Numbered from the stretch's first letter, positions 29,014-38,221 are shown. The stretch is 64,000 nt of DNA from Paenibacillus stellifer (GCF_000758685.1 NZ_CP009286.1:3378501-3442500), one strand, 5' to 3'. Notes: generated by a model from the sequence alone, not told the origin. Numbers and translations: made by a program.

Positions 29014-29784
29014 TCAAGTACTGTAGCTTAGAAGCAGCGACTTGACGACAAGATACCAGCCGTCTACAAGCACGAACAGCATGATTTTGAAAGGCAGTGA
29101 AATCATAACCGGCGGAAGCATCATCATCCCCATGGCCATTAGTGTGCTGGACACAACCACATCAATAATCAGGAATGGTATGAATATCAAAAAGCCCATC
29201 TGAAATGCCGTCTTCATCTCACTCATCGCATAGGAAGGAATAAGAACCGTCAACGGAATATCCTTGTAAGTATTGGGCTTATGCTCCCCTGTATAGCCGT
29301 TATATTTCATGAACAGGAGCAGATCCTTCTCATGCGTATACTTGAACATGAACTGCTTCATGGGTTCCTCGGCCTTTTTCAATGCTTCCGTCTGCGAAAT
29401 CTCGCCTTTGATATAAGGCTGAAGCGCAACCTGATTCACGTTCGACAGCGTAGGCGACATGATGAACAGGGTCAGAAACAATGCCAACCCGACCAAAACC
29501 TGATTGGGCGGCATTTGCTGAGTGCCAAGCGATGTACGGACGAATCCGAGGACGATGACAATTCGTGTAAAGCTTGTCATCAACACCAGACACGCAGGCG
29601 CGACGCTCAGTACGGTAATAAGTAAAATGATGGATACCGAGCTCGTCCCGCTCTGCGAGCCCTGTCCCCCTACCTGAATATCGATATTCGGAATCGGATC
29701 AGCTGCAGCCGCGTAGATCGGTCGCAGAACCAGAATACTAAACAGACCGATAAGCAGGAAGGTGAGCAGAATTTTCTTCTTCAT
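29014..29784 (-). CDS. fliP: Flagellar export gate protein FliP
   Basis: It is the core subunit of the export gate. It has an N-terminal signal sequence ending near AAAA (about residue 27), a periplasm-type segment, and membrane helices with the blocks FTRIVIVLGFVRTSLGTQQ and MMMLPPVMISLPFKI. It has 256 residues. The ATG overlaps the fliO stop as ATGA. Confidence 0.97.
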   Translation of the reverse strand: MKKKILLTFLLIGLFSILVLRPIYAAAADPIPNIDIQVGGQGSQSGTSSVSIILLITVLSVAPACLVLMTSFTRIVIVLGFVRTSLGTQQMPPNQVLVGLALFLTLFIMSPTLSNVNQVALQPYIKGEISQTEALKKAEEPMKQFMFKYTHEKDLLLFMKYNGYTGEHKPNTYKDIPLTVLIPSYAMSEMKTAFQMGFLIFIPFLIIDVVVSSTLMAMGMMMLPPVMISLPFKIMLFVLVDGWYLVVKSLLLSYST

Positions 29785-30305
29785 GTCTCCTCCTGCCTGT
29801 TCTTCTTGTCATCCTCGTCTAGCAGTTCCTCTAATTCCTTCTTTCGGTCAGGAGCGGAGCGCAGTTTGGAATTAAGCATTTCATAGAATGCCGAGTTATC
29901 GTTCAGATTAATTTCCTCCGACGACACTTTGCCTTGAAATCTCCCTTTCAGCTTATCTCCAACTGTCTTGAATAAATGACCGGCAGATGAGGACTGTTCC
30001 TCGAATGCCGCCATAATGACCGCCGCTTCCTCGGGATCGGTTATTTTGTCGAGCATGGTGACATTCTCTCCTACCCCGATGATATACAGGCTTTCGCCAA
30101 TCTCAATAACCTGCAGCGATTTGCTGGGACCAAGTCCGACTGCTCCCAGGGTTCTAATGGACCGGTTGCTCATCCAGCTTTGATTTCGCCGTCCAAGAAA
30201 CCGGATGAGCAACACGATAAGAACAAGGATAACAATAAGAGCCAGGATTACATTGATTAAATTCAGCGTAGTGCTTCCACCGTCAAAGCCGGAGTTGCTG
30301 GGCAT
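29781..30305 (-). CDS. fliO: Flagellar export protein FliO/FliZ
   Basis: It helps assemble the FliPQR gate. One membrane helix (about 15-37) is followed by a short cytoplasmic beta domain with GPSKSLQVIEIGESLYIIGV, typical of FliO, and a charged C-terminal tail. The 174 residues overlap fliP by 4 bases. The ATG has an AGGAG Shine-Dalgarno. Confidence 0.9.
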   Translation of the reverse strand: MPSNSGFDGGSTTLNLINVILALIVILVLIVLLIRFLGRRNQSWMSNRSIRTLGAVGLGPSKSLQVIEIGESLYIIGVGENVTMLDKITDPEEAAVIMAAFEEQSSSAGHLFKTVGDKLKGRFQGKVSSEEINLNDNSAFYEMLNSKLRSAPDRKKELEELLDEDDKKNRQEET

Positions 30306-30314
30306 GGACTACTC

Positions 30315-30680
30315 CTAAACGCCAAGCGTTTTGTTAATGGCTTCGATAACGCGGTCAGCTTGGAATGGCTTAACGATAAAGTCCTTAGCGCCGGCTTGAA
30401 TGGCGTCGATTACCATAGCTTGCTGGCCCATTGCGGAGCACATAATGACTTTCGCGTTAGCGTCAACCTTCTTAATTTCCTTCAATGCTGCGATGCCGTC
30501 CATTTCAGGCATGGTAATATCCATTGTAATCAAGTCGGGGCGCAGTTCTTTGAATTTTTCAATCGCCTGGGAACCGTCCTGGGCTTCCCCTACTACTTCG
30601 AACCCATTTTTGGACAAAATATCGCGAATCATCATTCTCATAAAAGCAGCATCGTCTACGATCAAAATTCGGTTAGCCAT
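30315..30680 (-). CDS. cheY: Chemotaxis response regulator CheY
   Basis: It is the phosphorylated signal that acts on FliM and FliY at the switch. It is a 121-residue receiver alone: DD at 9-10, phospho-acceptor D54 in TMDITMP, the serine/threonine position in MCSAMGQQ, and the KPF lysine near 104. It sits between fliY, its phosphatase, and fliO, as in B. subtilis. Confidence 0.96.
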   Translation of the reverse strand: MANRILIVDDAAFMRMMIRDILSKNGFEVVGEAQDGSQAIEKFKELRPDLITMDITMPEMDGIAALKEIKKVDANAKVIMCSAMGQQAMVIDAIQAGAKDFIVKPFQADRVIEAINKTLGV

Positions 30681-30706
30681 TTAAGAAAATCCTCCCTAAT
30701 TTTTGC

Positions 30707-31999
30707 TTATTGTAATTTTTGCATCCGGTCCCATTGGCTTACGATATCCGTTACGCGAACCCCGAAGTTCTCGTCGATTACCACAACTTCTCCCTTGGCA
30801 ATCAGCTTGTTGTTCACCAGGATATCAACAGGCTCACCGGCGAGCTTATCCAGCTCGATGATTGAGCCTTGAGACATTTCAAGAATATCCTTAATTTGCT
30901 TCTGGGTCCTTCCTAATTCTACGGTGACCTTCAGGGGAATGTCCATCAATAAGTTTAAATTATTTTCGTCGACGTTGCCGTACACGTTGCCGCTCAAATT
31001 GCCGAACTGCACCGGCTGTACGTTTACGTTCCGGGCTGGCGGTGCGGCAGGAGGAGGCGTCTGCGCAGCTTGTGGATACGGCGTTCCTTGAGGCGGCGCT
31101 CCATAAGGAGGCATCGCTCCAGGCATTCCGTAAGGCGGCATTCCATATGGCGGATAGTAATAGCCGCCTTCCGGCATTCCCGGATAAGGCTGCTGACCTT
31201 GCGGAGGCGTCTGGGCTTCAGGCGCACCTGCCGGAGGTGTCTGCTGTACAGGAGCCTGAGCCGGTTGAGAAGCCGGTTGAGCCGGCGCTTCGACCGCTGC
31301 GGCCGGTTCTTCAGCTGCTGCATCCCCGATCAGCATTGACACCATATTCTTGGAGAATGAAACAGGCAGAAGCTGCATGATGGTGGAATCGATCAAATCC
31401 CCGATTGTCAGACGGAACGAGATTTTGATCAGTGTCTCCTCTTCAGGAAGACTTCCCACTCCTTCACCGCTCGACATGTTCAGGATATCAATGCCCGGCG
31501 GCGAAATATTAACGAACCGGTTAAAGATCGTAGACATCGAGGTTGCGGACGAACCCATCATCTGATTCATCGCTTCCTGAACCGCGCTGATATGAATCTC
31601 GTTCAATTCCTCATCCTTGGGCTCTCCGCTTCCTCCAAGCATAAGGTCCGCAATAACTTGAGCATCGCGGATTTTGATTACGAGGGAGTTAATCCCCTGG
31701 AAACCGTCCACGTATTGAACATGTACGGCAACATGCGGCTTCGGAAAAGCCACTTCAAATTCACTGCGTGTAATGATCGAAACCTGCGGTGTCGTAATAT
31801 CGACCTTTTTACCAAGCAGGGTAGATAAGGCCGTTGCCGCGCTGCCAAACGTGATGTTCCCGATTTCACCCAGGGCATCCTGTTCAAAAGGCGTCAGAAA
31901 GTCATCCACAGTCTTCGCAGCTGGCGAGTCTGTGCCTTCGGCAGATTGTTTTAAAAGAGCATCGATTTCTTCCTGGGATAAATAGTCCTTACTCGTCAA
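30707..31999 (-). CDS. fliY: Flagellar switch protein and CheY-P phosphatase FliY
   Basis: It has an N-terminal LSQEEIDALL CheY-binding-type peptide, a CheC-like phosphatase core with EIGNITFGSAATALS, a long Pro/Gln/Ala/Gly/Tyr-rich linker (about 235-345) containing tandem PYGMP-like repeats, and a C-terminal FliN domain (VELGRTQKQIKDILEM onward). The TTG start at 31999 is 9 bases after AAGGAG and overlaps fliM by 11 bases; an ATG at 32017 is the alternative. The product is about 430 residues, longer than B. subtilis FliY (378) because of the linker. Confidence 0.93.
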   Translation of the reverse strand: MTSKDYLSQEEIDALLKQSAEGTDSPAAKTVDDFLTPFEQDALGEIGNITFGSAATALSTLLGKKVDITTPQVSIITRSEFEVAFPKPHVAVHVQYVDGFQGINSLVIKIRDAQVIADLMLGGSGEPKDEELNEIHISAVQEAMNQMMGSSATSMSTIFNRFVNISPPGIDILNMSSGEGVGSLPEEETLIKISFRLTIGDLIDSTIMQLLPVSFSKNMVSMLIGDAAAEEPAAAVEAPAQPASQPAQAPVQQTPPAGAPEAQTPPQGQQPYPGMPEGGYYYPPYGMPPYGMPGAMPPYGAPPQGTPYPQAAQTPPPAAPPARNVNVQPVQFGNLSGNVYGNVDENNLNLLMDIPLKVTVELGRTQKQIKDILEMSQGSIIELDKLAGEPVDILVNNKLIAKGEVVVIDENFGVRVTDIVSQWDRMQKLQ

Positions 32000-32987
32000 G
32001 CTCTTCAACTCCTTCATTGACAATCTCGTCAATCTGTACAGCGACCCGATCTTTAACTACTCCCGGGCTTCCGATAAATTTCGGTATGTTGCCAACCTTA
32101 ATTGAAAGACCAGTTTCAACAGTCCGGTTCAGTGATATTACATCACCTACGCTCAGACCTAAAAACTCGGAAACAGAAATTCTCGACTCGCCAAGCTCGG
32201 CAACGATCGGAAGCTGTGCTTTCGTTACGTTATCTCGTATGGCTTGAATTTCCTGATCGTCCCGTGTCTTCTTCTCGGAGACAAACCATTGATGCACCGA
32301 GAGTCTTGCCATAATTGGTTCAAGCACAACATGCGGGATACATAGATTGATCATGCCTGTCGTATCCCCGATCTTCGTGCTAAGGGATATCAGAGCAATG
32401 GTCTCATTGGGCGACACAATCTGCATAAACTGCGGATTAGTCTCAAGAGCCTCTAATCGGGGCTCAATATCCAATACGGTCTTCCAGGCCTCCTGAAGGC
32501 TCTCGAAGCAGCGGCTGAATATACGCTCCATTATGGTAGTTTCGATTTCAGTCAGAGTGTTTACCTTGGTAGGCGCGGTTCCAACCCCGCCTAACAGCCG
32601 GTCCAGCATTGCATATGCGATATTGGGGTGAACTTCCATAACCATTCGGCCTTCCAATGGCTCGGCTTCAAAGATGTTCAATATCGTCATTTTGGGAATG
32701 GAACGGATGAATTCATCATAGGGCAGTTGCTCTACCTGAACCACATTGATCTGAACAAAGGTCCGCAGCTGTGCTGAAAAATATGTCGTGAGATATCGTG
32801 CGAAATTCTCGTGAATCCTCGTCAGACTTCGGATATGGTCCTTGGAGAAACGCAATGCCCTCTTGAAATCATAGGAGCGGATTTTTCGCTGAGTTTCTTC
32901 TTTTTTTAGTTCGTCTGCGTCCATCTCGCCAGATGAAAGGGCGGCAAGCAGAGCGTCAATTTCATTTTGCGATAGTACATCAACCAC
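31989..32987 (-). CDS. fliM: Flagellar motor switch protein FliM
   Basis: It is the C-ring protein that binds CheY-P. The N-terminal LSQNEIDALLAAL peptide is the CheY-P binding site, followed by the CheC-like middle domain with YDFKRALRFSKDHIRSL and the C-terminal SpoA domain. It has 332 residues. The GTG start follows GGGGGTGATTGA. Confidence 0.97.
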   Translation of the reverse strand: MVDVLSQNEIDALLAALSSGEMDADELKKEETQRKIRSYDFKRALRFSKDHIRSLTRIHENFARYLTTYFSAQLRTFVQINVVQVEQLPYDEFIRSIPKMTILNIFEAEPLEGRMVMEVHPNIAYAMLDRLLGGVGTAPTKVNTLTEIETTIMERIFSRCFESLQEAWKTVLDIEPRLEALETNPQFMQIVSPNETIALISLSTKIGDTTGMINLCIPHVVLEPIMARLSVHQWFVSEKKTRDDQEIQAIRDNVTKAQLPIVAELGESRISVSEFLGLSVGDVISLNRTVETGLSIKVGNIPKFIGSPGVVKDRVAVQIDEIVNEGVEELDE

Positions 32988-33017
32988 TCAATCACCCCCT
33001 TGGCTGCTTTAATCCTG

Positions 33018-33488
33018 TTACATGGATGCCAATATATAATTGGTTATTTCTACCTGAGTCACTTTACCCTCTGGCAGAGTCTTATTGATCAGATTAAGCA
33101 GCTTGCTGCACAACTGATCCTTGCCTGCTGCTCCGCTAAGTTCCTGCGGTTTCACATCGGCCAGGGTCTTGATAATCAGCGGTTTGATTTTGATATCCTT
33201 GATTTTCTCAAACTCTTCTTTCGCCTTTGCTGTATCCAGTTGGAACGCGAAGTTTATTTGAACGATGTAATCGGGGTCTGCAAGGTTAGTCTTGATCTCT
33301 GATATTTCAGAAGTCAGCTCAACGATTTGATCAGCCGTCAGGTTCTTGGTTTCGACCTGCTGAGCTACTTCATTTACAGGATTGTTCGTGTCACTTGGGA
33401 AAATCTTGTTCAATAACAGAAATGCGGCGACCACGATCAAAGTAATTGCGAGTAAAATCGTAATCAGCCAAGGCAGCATCTTTTTCAT
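33018..33488 (-). CDS. fliL: Flagellar basal body-associated protein FliL
   Basis: It interacts with the stator and supports motor output. It has an N-terminal membrane helix (about 5-27) and an extracytoplasmic domain in 156 residues. It overlaps flbD by 4 bases (ATGA) and precedes fliM, as in Bacillus. Confidence 0.93.
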   Translation of the reverse strand: MKKMLPWLITILLAITLIVVAAFLLLNKIFPSDTNNPVNEVAQQVETKNLTADQIVELTSEISEIKTNLADPDYIVQINFAFQLDTAKAKEEFEKIKDIKIKPLIIKTLADVKPQELSGAAGKDQLCSKLLNLINKTLPEGKVTQVEITNYILASM

Positions 33489-33709
33489 GAAAGCTCCTCC
33501 AGTGTTTGGACTTTAATGGTAGCGGAATTTGCGCCGATATCCTTATTGTAGTCCCTGATTTTGGCTATAACCTCATCGGCTTTTTCAAGAACAATCAGCC
33601 TTTTGCCCGTTACCAGTGTGATATAGGTGTCCGGGTTTTCCTCCACCATTTCTACCAGAAGGGCATTAAGCCACATTGGCGATCCGTTTAATCGTGTTAC
33701 CGAGATCAT
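33485..33709 (-). CDS. flbD: FlbD/SwrD family protein
   Basis: It is a small 74-residue protein starting MISVTRLNGSPMWLNALLVE and containing ENPDTYITLVTGKRLIV, which marks the FlbD family; the B. subtilis counterpart SwrD increases swarming torque. The ATG has an AGGAGG Shine-Dalgarno. It follows the hook gene across a 225-base gap that holds an inverted repeat. Confidence 0.93.
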   Translation of the reverse strand: MISVTRLNGSPMWLNALLVEMVEENPDTYITLVTGKRLIVLEKADEVIAKIRDYNKDIGANSATIKVQTLEELS

Positions 33710-33811
33710 ACTAGGCCTCCTATGTCAGAAGAGCGCGCGTCTGCAGCAGACTTCGCAGCATTTCTGGTAAATAGTAAAACGGATAATCGGCGTGCGGCTT
33801 GTATCCCCACT

Positions 33812-33839
33812 ATCCGGCCAAAGGAAGCTTTGACCGGAT
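33812..33839. repeat. 12-bp inverted repeat downstream of the hook gene
   Basis: ATCCGGCCAAAG (33812-33823) and CTTTGACCGGAT (33828-33839) pair with one mismatch or G-U around a GAAG loop. No T-run follows on the minus strand, so it is more likely an RNA stabiliser or processing barrier than a terminator. It lies in the gap 33710-33934 between the hook gene and flbD; no other gene is seen there. Confidence 0.5.
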
Positions 33840-33934
33840 AATGAAGATAATGCTATAAAAAAGCGAAACGAGTCTATTATAATGCAAAACTTGCAGCTGC
33901 GTATACCAAAAACTTCCCGGCTCTATAAGCCTAC

Positions 33935-34753
33935 TTACCGTTTCAGATTAACGACTTCCTGAAGCACCTCATCCGAAGTGGTAATAATGCGGGAGTTAGC
34001 CTGGAAGCCGCGCTGCGCCACAATCATTTCTGTGAACTCGCCTGTCAAATCAACGTTTGACATTTCGAGCTGTCCGGCGACGATTGCGCCAGTTCCTGAT
34101 TCTGTGTTGTTGGCGGTTGTAGGCTCAAGGGCGCCTTCCGCATTGGCATTCAGCGTCATACGGTAAAGATTGCCGCCAATCTTCTCAAGCCCCTGTGGGT
34201 TGCTGACCTTCGCCACGCCGATCTGTACCCCAGCCTGTGTAGTGCCGTCGCTCATTGACTGAATAATGGTGCCGTCACTGCCAATGGAGAAGGAGGTTAC
34301 ATCGTCACCCAGAACAATGGCTTCGCCTGAGGAATCCAGTACATGGAGACCGTCCGAGTTAACCAGATTTCGGCTCGCATCAACATGGAAATCACCTGCG
34401 CGAGTCAGGAACGGAGTCTCTTGATCGTCATTAAGTTTGACAAGAAAGAAACCGTCGCCGTCGATCCGCAAATCGGTAGGGTTATTGGTAGTTTGGGCAC
34501 TGCCTGCCAGGTGAAGCGTGTCTACCGATCCGATGCTTACGCCCAGACCGATTTGTTTGGCATTGACACCGCCGGCTCCGCCGTCAGTTGGAGCGGTAAC
34601 GCCGGATACCGTCTGGCTCATAATATCCTTGAACATTACCCGCGAGGATTTGAAGCCTGTTGTGTTGACATTGGCGATGTTATTGCCGATGACGTCCAGC
34701 TTCGTCTGAAAGCCGCGCATGCCTGAAACACCGGAGTACATTGATCTTAACAT
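33935..34753 (-). CDS. flgE: Flagellar hook protein (FlgE in Bacillus; FlgG-like)
   Basis: The 272-residue rod/hook-family protein has an N-terminal block SMYSGVSGMRGFQTKLDVIGNNIANVNTTGFK and a C-terminal VDLTGEFTEMIVAQRGFQANSRII heptad region. By place in the operon (after fliK-flgD, before flbD-fliL) it corresponds to the B. subtilis hook protein of 264 residues, which was once called FlgG. Automated annotation may call it flgG. The ATG follows GGGAGG. Its gene is flanked by hairpins on both sides. Confidence 0.9.
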   Translation of the reverse strand: MLRSMYSGVSGMRGFQTKLDVIGNNIANVNTTGFKSSRVMFKDIMSQTVSGVTAPTDGGAGGVNAKQIGLGVSIGSVDTLHLAGSAQTTNNPTDLRIDGDGFFLVKLNDDQETPFLTRAGDFHVDASRNLVNSDGLHVLDSSGEAIVLGDDVTSFSIGSDGTIIQSMSDGTTQAGVQIGVAKVSNPQGLEKIGGNLYRMTLNANAEGALEPTTANNTESGTGAIVAGQLEMSNVDLTGEFTEMIVAQRGFQANSRIITTSDEVLQEVVNLKR

Positions 34754-34774
34754 TTAATAGATCCTCCCATTGGT

Positions 34775-34835
34775 GGAGCTAATCTTAGCTCCCGGATGTT
34801 TATTGTTATGAACCGCGTCTGTCGGTCGGCGGTTC
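34775..34835 (-). promoter_or_regulatory. Two hairpins in the leader of the hook gene
   Basis: GGAGCTAA (34775-34782) and TTAGCTCC (34785-34792) are perfect inverted arms with a two-base centre; GAACCGC (34810-34816) and GCGGTTC (34829-34835) form a second stem. Both lie in the 108-base gap before the hook gene, the first about 6 bases from its Shine-Dalgarno. They may control translation or stability of hook mRNA. Confidence 0.45.
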
Positions 34836-34861
34836 TCCGGCATTCCGTTAGGGCCAGCCGG

Positions 34862-35248
34862 TTAAGAAATAACTACAGTACTGTCGATCTGCGTAAAAAC
34901 ATTGTTCTTCATTGAACTTCCATCCATGGCTGTCACGACGGTGCGATTCGGAATGTTGACGATGAACGCCAAGTCCTTCATCAGGATGAGCGATTCCTTG
35001 CTTCCTTTTGCCGCCGCTTGTTCAACGGCCGAGTTGATCTGGTCCAATTGCTGTGTTCCGAGCTGAATCCCCCGCTGCTCTAGACGCTTGGCAGCATGAT
35101 TGCTGAACTTCAGCATATTCTGCTGCAGCATGCTCTCGAAAGACACATCGGATGATTTAGCCGAAGCTTGGCTGCTGCCCGGGCGCGCTACTATTCCCGG
35201 ATGGCGAACGCCGGTATACATTTGACCGACTGTCATTTTTTCATTCAT
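34862..35248 (-). CDS. Flagellar operon protein of the TIGR02530 type
   Basis: The 128-residue protein contains FSNHAAKRLEQRGIQL and IVNIPNRTVVTAMD, which mark a small family found between flgD and the hook gene in many Firmicutes. A function in hook or cap assembly is likely from position but not shown. The ATG overlaps the flgD stop (ATGA). Confidence 0.85.
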   Translation of the reverse strand: MNEKMTVGQMYTGVRHPGIVARPGSSQASAKSSDVSFESMLQQNMLKFSNHAAKRLEQRGIQLGTQQLDQINSAVEQAAAKGSKESLILMKDLAFIVNIPNRTVVTAMDGSSMKNNVFTQIDSTVVIS

Positions 35249-35724
35249 GAAGATGACCCGCTTTCCGTAGAAGCCGCGGTATCCGCATTCTGGATCTTCG
35301 TAATATCGGTTAGGGCAATCTTATCCTTGCCTACAATCGCATATTGAACGCCGCTGCTGACAACGATCGAATCTACGATTCCCGATTGTTCCAGAGAAGT
35401 CGAAGCGTCGAGCCAGCTGACATTTTTCCCGATTAGACCGGAAACCGCGCCAAGTGATTGATTTAACGTATTAAGCTGAGTGGAGATATTCATTAATTGC
35501 TCTACCGACGAGAACTGAGCCATTTGAGCGATAAACTCTTTGTCTTCCATCGGCTGCATCGGGTCCTGATTCTGAAGCTGGGTAATCAAAATCTTCAGAA
35601 ACTGGTCTTTGCCAAGTGTCGAGCTGCCGGTCTTGTTGGTGGAAGAGTTGACATTGGCTACGTTCGATGATGAATAGTTCGGCCAGACATTCGATGTGGA
35701 AATGATACTGTCCGTGGATGCCAT
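35245..35724 (-). CDS. flgD: Flagellar hook capping protein FlgD
   Basis: It is the scaffold for hook polymerisation. The N-terminal block LGKDQFLKILITQLQNQDPMQPMEDKEFIAQMAQFSSVEQ is diagnostic. At 159 residues it is a short form lacking most of the C-terminal Ig-like part of enteric FlgD. It is coupled by a 4-base overlap to the next gene. Confidence 0.95.
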   Translation of the reverse strand: MASTDSIISTSNVWPNYSSSNVANVNSSTNKTGSSTLGKDQFLKILITQLQNQDPMQPMEDKEFIAQMAQFSSVEQLMNISTQLNTLNQSLGAVSGLIGKNVSWLDASTSLEQSGIVDSIVVSSGVQYAIVGKDKIALTDITKIQNADTAASTESGSSS

Positions 35725-35750
35725 TTGTGTTCACCTCCCTTTTGGTAGAC

Positions 35751-37226
35751 TTAGGCTTTCGCTGAGAATTGGCCTGCATGACTCTGCAGGTTCTGTCTCT
35801 CAGTCGCACGCCATTCCTTCAACTCTCCATCAAGTTCCGCTGCGAGAATGGCATCCTCGCTTTGAACGTTGCGCTCCTTGGAACGCCGTTCAGAATTCTG
35901 TCCGCCAGAGTTAGACTGCCGGCCTTCCTGGAACAGCTGGGATTGTGGTGAAGACGTGTTCTGTGTGACCTCCAACTTCTCAACCTGCAGTCCTTGCGAC
36001 TGAAGCGCTGCGCGAAGCTGAGACATTTGATTCTCAAGCAGGCTCTTTGCATTGGAGTGTTCTGTCATGAATTGTGCGACGACTTGACCGTTCTGAAGAG
36101 TGATCTTGACGTCAACCTGCCCCAGATTCTCCGGAAACAAAGAGATCGTTGCCTCGGCAACTCCATTCTTCTTGACAATTTCAAGCTTGCCGGTGATCAG
36201 TTTGGTCATTTCTTCAGAGAACTTTCGAACGGGCACAGGCTGTTGAATCTCGGCTTTAGCCGATCCGGTAATACCATCTTTCATCAGAAGCTGGCCGGCT
36301 GTAACAATTTTCCCATCGTCCTGCGCACCCTTATTCGTATCTTCCTGGTTGAGCGCCCCGTCTTGACCTTGGCCGTTTGAGGATTCCTTCGCGGCTGTGC
36401 TCAGGCTAGCCTTAAGCTCCTGAAGCAGTGTAACCGGGTCCGAGTTGTCTGACGACACAGCGGTTTCAGAATGATTCCCGGCAGCATTCGCGACAACCGG
36501 ATTCTGATGTCCCTGCAGGACTTGAACCAATTGACTGTCAATTTTCACATTTTTACTCTGAAGCGGCTGATTGATTTCTTCAGTACCTAACACCTGAACA
36601 GGTGCAAAGGCATTATTAACAGAGTTAGGCTGTACGTTGTCCATGATGGGTTCAAAGATTGAAGCAAAGCTTGCAACTAGTTTCTGAGCCTGAAGCTTGG
36701 TGGTCTCAGTTCCCGCTGAAGCCTCATTAAGTATTGCAGCCAGATTGTTCAGTTGATCTTGAACGGCAAATCTTACTGTCGCCGGATTCTCCGCGAGAGC
36801 AGTCAATTCTGTCTGTTGCCCGGGTTCAGCCTGATCATTGCCCGCCAGCACTGCGGCAGCTTGTGCAAGCCAGCCTTGAAGTGCAGCCAACAAAGCAGGA
36901 TCTGACTCGATTGCATCATCTAGCTTCCCAAGCTCCGGGATGATTTCTTCCACCAGTTCTCCCAGGGTTGCCGGTTTAGTATCGTCGCCCTGATTGGTGT
37001 TGTTCGCTCCCTGCAAAATAGCCGCAAGGCTTTGCAGATTGATCGCCGTTTCACCATCGCCGAGCTTCCCGCTCAGACTTTGGCCGCCCAGGGTCTGAAT
37101 CAACGTTTGCGAGAATAACCCTGCTGCTGACGTTCCCTGAACATTGGTCTGGTTAGCGGTGCCTGTTCCAGAGGTTTTGCCTGTCATTCCTGCACCTAAA
37201 GACATCATTTGAAATACGAGACTCAT
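35751..37226 (-). CDS. fliK: Flagellar hook-length control protein FliK
   Basis: It is an exported ruler protein. A long, low-complexity Gln/Asn/Ala/Thr-rich N-terminal region is followed by the conserved C-terminal switch domain, including EATISLFPENLGQVDVKITL and LLENQMSQLRAALQSQGL. The ATG at 37226 (491 residues) follows AAGGAGG; the GTG at 37238 overlaps the Shine-Dalgarno. It lies between the MotE-like gene and flgD. Confidence 0.93.
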   Translation of the reverse strand: MSLVFQMMSLGAGMTGKTSGTGTANQTNVQGTSAAGLFSQTLIQTLGGQSLSGKLGDGETAINLQSLAAILQGANNTNQGDDTKPATLGELVEEIIPELGKLDDAIESDPALLAALQGWLAQAAAVLAGNDQAEPGQQTELTALAENPATVRFAVQDQLNNLAAILNEASAGTETTKLQAQKLVASFASIFEPIMDNVQPNSVNNAFAPVQVLGTEEINQPLQSKNVKIDSQLVQVLQGHQNPVVANAAGNHSETAVSSDNSDPVTLLQELKASLSTAAKESSNGQGQDGALNQEDTNKGAQDDGKIVTAGQLLMKDGITGSAKAEIQQPVPVRKFSEEMTKLITGKLEIVKKNGVAEATISLFPENLGQVDVKITLQNGQVVAQFMTEHSNAKSLLENQMSQLRAALQSQGLQVEKLEVTQNTSSPQSQLFQEGRQSNSGGQNSERRSKERNVQSEDAILAAELDGELKEWRATERQNLQSHAGQFSAKA

Positions 37227-37264
37227 ATTTGTTTTCACCTCCTTTCAAGTACAGTTTTATAATC

Positions 37265-38200
37265 TTATTTGCCGCCCATCAGCCTGTTCACAATCTTGGC
37301 CGTTTCACCGTTGGTGTCGTTCTTGGTCATCTCGGCAAGAATCGAAGATCTCACGCTGTCACTTACCGAGCTGAGAATCGTGACTACCTTATCCGGGCTG
37401 ACGCTGTACATGGAAGACAGCAGCTTGGCTGCCTCGGTTGCAGGCATTGAAGTGAATGTCTGTGTTAGCGTCGCCTTGTCGAGATTTCCGCTGCTGGTTG
37501 ATCCTGTCGATGCGGACGATTGCTGATTGAGTCTCGATTGAAGGGCTGCAATAGCCATATCGGAAGAATCGGTCGATTCTTTTAGCTTTACTGAAACATC
37601 CGCCGCCGTTTTGGGATCCATTTTTTCGAGAATCGCCAATTTGCTCTCATTGTTCATACCGCTAAGCAGTTGTACAACCTCATCCGTAGTCATATTCTTC
37701 ATGATATTAGCAGCGTTTGCCGGCTTCATTCCCGCATACAGCTTGGTCATATCTGCAACAGCTTTCGCGTGAGGATCCTCCGTAGGCGAAGGAGTAGGCG
37801 CGCTTGCATCTTGAGCGGTCTGAAGCGACTTGATTTGATCCTGCAGGCTCTTGACCTGCTGATCCTGCGCCGTCTTCTGCTTCGTCAGCTCTTTAACTTT
37901 AGCCTCTTGTTCCGCAAGCTGACTCTTCAGCTTCTTGATCGTGGAAGATGAGCTTTCAGTCTGCTTGTCCTTCGTATCCGCGCTGTCCGCCTCTGTCGTC
38001 TCAGGATCGGGAATCCATTTCTCCACAATCGGGATTTTATTGGCCAGCTTAAGCATGTCATTTCGATAATCCATATTAAAGAGCGCCAGCAGAACGCCGA
38101 TCAGCACGAGCGTAAATAGAATTGGAATCATCAGAAAAAGAAACCGTTCAAATTTGCCTGCCGCCCCTTCGTTCTCCAGCTCCATATCGTTCTGTGCCAA
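37265..38200 (-). CDS. MotE-like membrane protein with MgtE N-terminal domain (YlxF position)
   Basis: It has an N-terminal membrane helix (about 20-42), a Lys/Gln-rich coiled coil (about 85-140), and a C-terminal MgtE-N-type helical domain with VADMTKLYAGMKPANAANIM and MTTDEVVQLLSGMNNESKLAILEKM. B. subtilis ylxF occupies the same place between fliJ and fliK; the related MotE of alphaproteobacteria is a MotC chaperone. The TTG at 38200 lies 11 bases after GGAGG; upstream frame starts touch it. Confidence 0.85.
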   Translation of the reverse strand: MAQNDMELENEGAAGKFERFLFLMIPILFTLVLIGVLLALFNMDYRNDMLKLANKIPIVEKWIPDPETTEADSADTKDKQTESSSSTIKKLKSQLAEQEAKVKELTKQKTAQDQQVKSLQDQIKSLQTAQDASAPTPSPTEDPHAKAVADMTKLYAGMKPANAANIMKNMTTDEVVQLLSGMNNESKLAILEKMDPKTAADVSVKLKESTDSSDMAIAALQSRLNQQSSASTGSTSSGNLDKATLTQTFTSMPATEAAKLLSSMYSVSPDKVVTILSSVSDSVRSSILAEMTKNDTNGETAKIVNRLMGGK

Positions 38201-38221
38201 GAGTTTCAAGACCTCCAAATC

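Noticed and set aside
33830..33860. Plus-strand TTGACC-18-TATAAA promoter
   Set aside because: There is no plus-strand gene downstream, and the match overlaps the arm of the inverted repeat.
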